DNA of 64,000 bases. Source: Kocuria rhizophila DC2201. GTDB taxonomy: Bacteria > Actinomycetota > Actinomycetes > Actinomycetales > Micrococcaceae. The position numbers and the translations under genes are program-made. Shown here in pieces: positions 61,789 through 64,000 of the stretch. A model generated the notes under the pieces. That model was not told where the DNA came from. It was given only the letters and a program-made list of their open reading frames with translations, and searched no databases. Each line of letters begins with the position of its first letter. The stretch's first letter is position 1. The DNA lies in assembly GCF_000010285.1 (NCBI RefSeq), contig NC_010617.1:1922001-1986000 (forward strand), given 5' to 3'.

Positions 61789-62358
61789 TCAGCGTCCCCG
61801 GCGGCGCAGCCGGCGCCGCTCGCGCTCGGACAGCCCGCCCCAGATGCCGAACTTCTCGTCGTTGGACATCGCGTAGTCCAGGCACTGCCCGCTCACAGGG
61901 CACGCCTCGCACACGCGCTTGGCGTCACGGGTGGAGCCGCCCTTCTCGGGGAAGAACGCCTCGGGGTCGGTCTGGGCGCACAGGGCGTCGGTCTGCCACG
62001 CGAGCTCACCCTCGGCGTCGCCCTCGCTCACCGAGTACAGCCCGGCCACGGCCTGCCACACGGACGCGTCCACGCTCTGGACGTCGTGGACCTCCATGGC
62101 GCTGAGGTCCTGCGCGGCGGGGGCGGGGGGCTCGGGATCGGGAGATTTCTTGTTGTCCGAGCGCAGCAGCACGTCCCCGGCGACCTCGGGGTGGGCGGCG
62201 AGGAACGCGGAGGCGAGGTCGTCCAGGGTGGTGACCCCGGCGGCTCCGCGGGCCTGGTCCACGGGGTCCACGAACCAGTCGGCGGGGACCGGGCTCACGG
62301 CCGACTCGGGCTCCGAGTCCTCGCGCCCGTCGATCCGGCGGCGTGCGGCCTCTCCCAT
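61789..62358 (-). CDS. WhiB family transcriptional regulator (WhiB2-like)
   Basis: 189-aa WhiB protein, an Fe-S-containing regulator of division or sporulation-type programmes. The C-terminal half has LCAQTDPEAFFPEKGGST, then CEACPVSGQCLDYAM, the four cluster Cys. Next come GIWGGLSERERR (the G[VI]WGG turn) and a basic tail RRLRRRGR for DNA binding. The first 100 residues are an acidic extension not needed by the family. ATG at 62358 with AAGGA upstream. It is divergent from TIGR03089, and an inverted repeat TTACAC-GT-GTGTAA lies in the shared promoter region. Confidence 0.88.
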   Translation of the reverse strand: MGEAARRRIDGREDSEPESAVSPVPADWFVDPVDQARGAAGVTTLDDLASAFLAAHPEVAGDVLLRSDNKKSPDPEPPAPAAQDLSAMEVHDVQSVDASVWQAVAGLYSVSEGDAEGELAWQTDALCAQTDPEAFFPEKGGSTRDAKRVCEACPVSGQCLDYAMSNDEKFGIWGGLSERERRRLRRRGR

Positions 62359-62476
62359 GTCAGTCCTTCCGTCCCACGCGTTCGCTGTCTCGGTGCCCTC
62401 AACCAGCCCGGTTGACCCGGCCGGGATCGCGGACATCACGATCGGGCTCCCTCCGTGGGCCGGGTGGACCACCTAA

Positions 62477-62490
62477 TTACACGTGTGTAA
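62477..62490. promoter_or_regulatory. Inverted repeat TTACAC-GT-GTGTAA
   Basis: Perfect 6-bp arms with a 2-nt centre in the 230-bp region between divergent whiB and TIGR03089 genes. It is AT-rich against the background and lies 119 bp from the whiB start and 99 bp from the other. A candidate operator. Confidence 0.5.
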
Positions 62491-62588
62491 GTCCCGGCGA
62501 GTCAAGCCGAGTACCCTGGGGTTGCCCGGCTGCTCGGCGCGCCGTCCGCCCGGCAGCGTCACTGTCACTTACCCTAAGGAGTTTCTGC

Positions 62589-63296
62589 GTGGGACGCACA
62601 CCGAGAGACCTGGACGAGGCACTGCGACAGCTTGCCGAGCGCCCCACCCCCGCGCTGGTCTGGCGCAGCGGCCCCGAGCGCGTGGAGCTCTCGGGGCGGG
62701 TGCTGGTCAACTGGGTCGAGAAGTCCGCGGGCCTGCTCGCCGACGAGCTGGACGTGGCCGCCGGGGACCTCGTGAGCATCTCCCCCGTGCCCCACTGGCG
62801 CCTCGTGGTCCTCGCGCTGGCCGCGCTGCGCGTGGGCGCCGCGGTGCGCTTCACGCACCACCCCGAACCGGACGCGGTGCTCCACGCGCACCTGGAGACC
62901 CGCCCGGACGACGACGCCGCCGCGCAGCTGCTGCTCGTCGTCGCCGAACCCGCGCTGGCGTTCTCGTGCGCCCGCCCCGTCCCGGACGGTTCCGTGGACT
63001 TCGCGGACGAGGTGCGGGCCATGCCCGACGTCTACTCGGGCTTCGAGACCCCCGATCCTGCCGCTGCGGCCCTGGACTCCGGCACCACGCACGGTGCGCT
63101 CGTCGGTGCCGCGCTGGCCGCCGCCCCGGAAGTCGCGGGCACCACGGTGCTGATCCCGCTGCACGACGGCTGGGGCGATGCCGAGCTGCTGCGCATGCTG
63201 GGCACCGTGGTCTCGGGCGAGGCGGTGCTGATCACCGCGGGCCCGGAGGACGCCTCGGCGGACGTGCTGGCGCAGGAACGGGCCACCACCGCCTGA
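62589..63296 (+). CDS. TIGR03089 family protein
   Basis: 235-aa actinobacterial protein of the TIGR03089 family, related to the N-terminal part of acyl-CoA synthetase/AMP-binding enzymes but without the ATP-binding core. It reads ELSGRVLVNWVEKSAGLLADEL and LVVLALAALRVGAAVRF, the typical family patterns. It has no adenylation signature, so catalytic activity is doubtful. GTG at 62589 is supported by AAGGAG 7 nt upstream. The whiB-DUF3499 neighbourhood is conserved. Confidence 0.82.
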   Translation: MGRTPRDLDEALRQLAERPTPALVWRSGPERVELSGRVLVNWVEKSAGLLADELDVAAGDLVSISPVPHWRLVVLALAALRVGAAVRFTHHPEPDAVLHAHLETRPDDDAAAQLLLVVAEPALAFSCARPVPDGSVDFADEVRAMPDVYSGFETPDPAAAALDSGTTHGALVGAALAAAPEVAGTTVLIPLHDGWGDAELLRMLGTVVSGEAVLITAGPEDASADVLAQERATTA

Positions 63297-63368
63297 GCCC
63301 GCGCCTCGCGCGCGGTGGCGGACCGGCGGGCCCCGCGACGGTGAGGACGCGCGATCGGAAGGTGGCGC

Positions 63369-63989
63369 TCAGGAGGCGCGGCGGACGTCGTCGTCCGTGG
63401 GATCCGTGTCCGGGGCGGGGCCGGAACCGCCCGGACGCCCGTGCTGGGAGCCGTGGTGGGCGGAGTCCGGATGGACCACCGGCATCTGGCCCGTGATGAA
63501 CGCGAACTCCTCGTCCGGGCTGTCCGCGAACTCGGGGTCCGCGTCCAGCTTGGTGCTGAACACCCAGAAGCGGTAGGCGAAGTAGCGGAACACCGTGCCC
63601 AGGATGGTGCCGATGATCGTGCCGGAGACGAAGGACGCCGTGGCGGAGGTCAGGCCCAGGACGTAGTAGCTGACCCCGAGGCAGCCGAGCTCGATGGCCA
63701 TGCCGATCCCGTTGGCCACGAGGAACTGCACGAGCTCCTTCTTCTTGTCGTCCTGGCGCTTGTCCCGGAACGTCCACATCCTGTTGGCCACCCACGAGAA
63801 GATGATGGCCACCACCGTGGCCACGACCTTGGCCTTGATGTGGCTGTCCGCGAAGTAGGGGGTGTGCATGAGCAGCCACACCAGGCTCGCGTTGATCACG
63901 AACGCCGCCGCACCCACCAGACCGAACTTGGTGAGCTCTTTGACGAACAGTTCCCACAGCGCGTGCGCGCGGTCAGCCAGGTTGCTCAA
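63369..63989 (-). CDS. GtrA-like membrane protein
   Basis: 206-aa protein with four helices of the GtrA family: FGLVGAAAFVINASLVWLLM, VVATVVAIIFSWVANRMWTF (NRxWTF is the family signature), and two more helices ending GTVFRYFAYRFWVF. GtrA proteins are thought to move polyprenyl-linked sugars. The C-terminal 60 residues are hydrophilic and Asp/Gly/His-rich. I place the start at TTG 63989, but no clear ribosome binding site is visible and the true start may lie outside the window. Confidence 0.85.
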   Translation of the reverse strand: MSNLADRAHALWELFVKELTKFGLVGAAAFVINASLVWLLMHTPYFADSHIKAKVVATVVAIIFSWVANRMWTFRDKRQDDKKKELVQFLVANGIGMAIELGCLGVSYYVLGLTSATASFVSGTIIGTILGTVFRYFAYRFWVFSTKLDADPEFADSPDEEFAFITGQMPVVHPDSAHHGSQHGRPGGSGPAPDTDPTDDDVRRAS

Positions 63990-64000
63990 GGATTCGTTCT

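Overview
The window is very GC-rich, gene-dense chromosomal DNA of a high-GC Gram-positive bacterium (Actinobacteria). Gene content points to the order Micrococcales, most likely Kocuria or a close relative; this is inference, because no rRNA is present. The supporting genes are MhuD, LpdA without redox cysteines, acyl-CoA carboxylase biotin/BC subunit, WhiB-DUF3499-TIGR03089, Wzx/Wzy polysaccharide genes and mfd. I see no insertion sequence, prophage or CRISPR array.

Layout. 234-7407: maf, the biotin carboxylase/BCCP subunit, an MHS-family transporter behind a strong inverted-repeat operator, lpdA divergent from purine nucleoside phosphorylase, and a small membrane protein. 7629-9886: a decayed dTDP-rhamnose locus (rmlB and an rmlC-rmlD fusion with frameshifts and an internal deletion). 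9962-15975: mfd, hemD and a CbiX-like chelatase. 16049-26514: an exopolysaccharide cluster with GT2, a Wzz-like protein, GT4, a Wzy-like polymerase, GT4, a Wzx-like flippase, an unusual tandem alpha/beta-hydrolase-like protein and another GT4; the probable priming phosphosugar transferase is at 30852. 26894-40131: a DUF2505 protein, nhaA, pth, rplY, the priming transferase, a secreted GH25 muramidase with LGFP repeats, prs, glmU, tRNA-Gln, a hypothetical gene and an ABC-F ATPase.

40141-46349 is the most accessory-looking part. It holds a frameshifted CobW/Mrf-like gene behind a Zur-like box, an HD-domain protein, mhuD (haem degradation), and an amine-catabolism module of TetR regulator, flavin amine oxidase and divergent APC permease. 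46339-51211 has an RNB ribonuclease, ispE, rsmA/ksgA and tatD. 51412-56335 is a MoxR-DUF58-transglutaminase operon. 56567-63989 has rsmI, a protein O-mannosyltransferase, a DUF1461 membrane protein, an L,D-transpeptidase lipoprotein, DUF3499, whiB, TIGR03089 and a GtrA-like protein.

The most notable signals beyond the genes are these. (1) The 10-mer ACGACGCCGC or its complement occurs at least 30 times, in all contexts including spacers. (2) A 14-bp operator-like sequence is shared by two unlinked transporter promoters. (3) Nine genes have a -10 hexamer 6-7 nt before the start codon, which predicts leaderless mRNAs. (4) Two pseudogene loci carry five apparent single-base losses. (5) The transglutaminase-like protein has serine where the catalytic cysteine should be.
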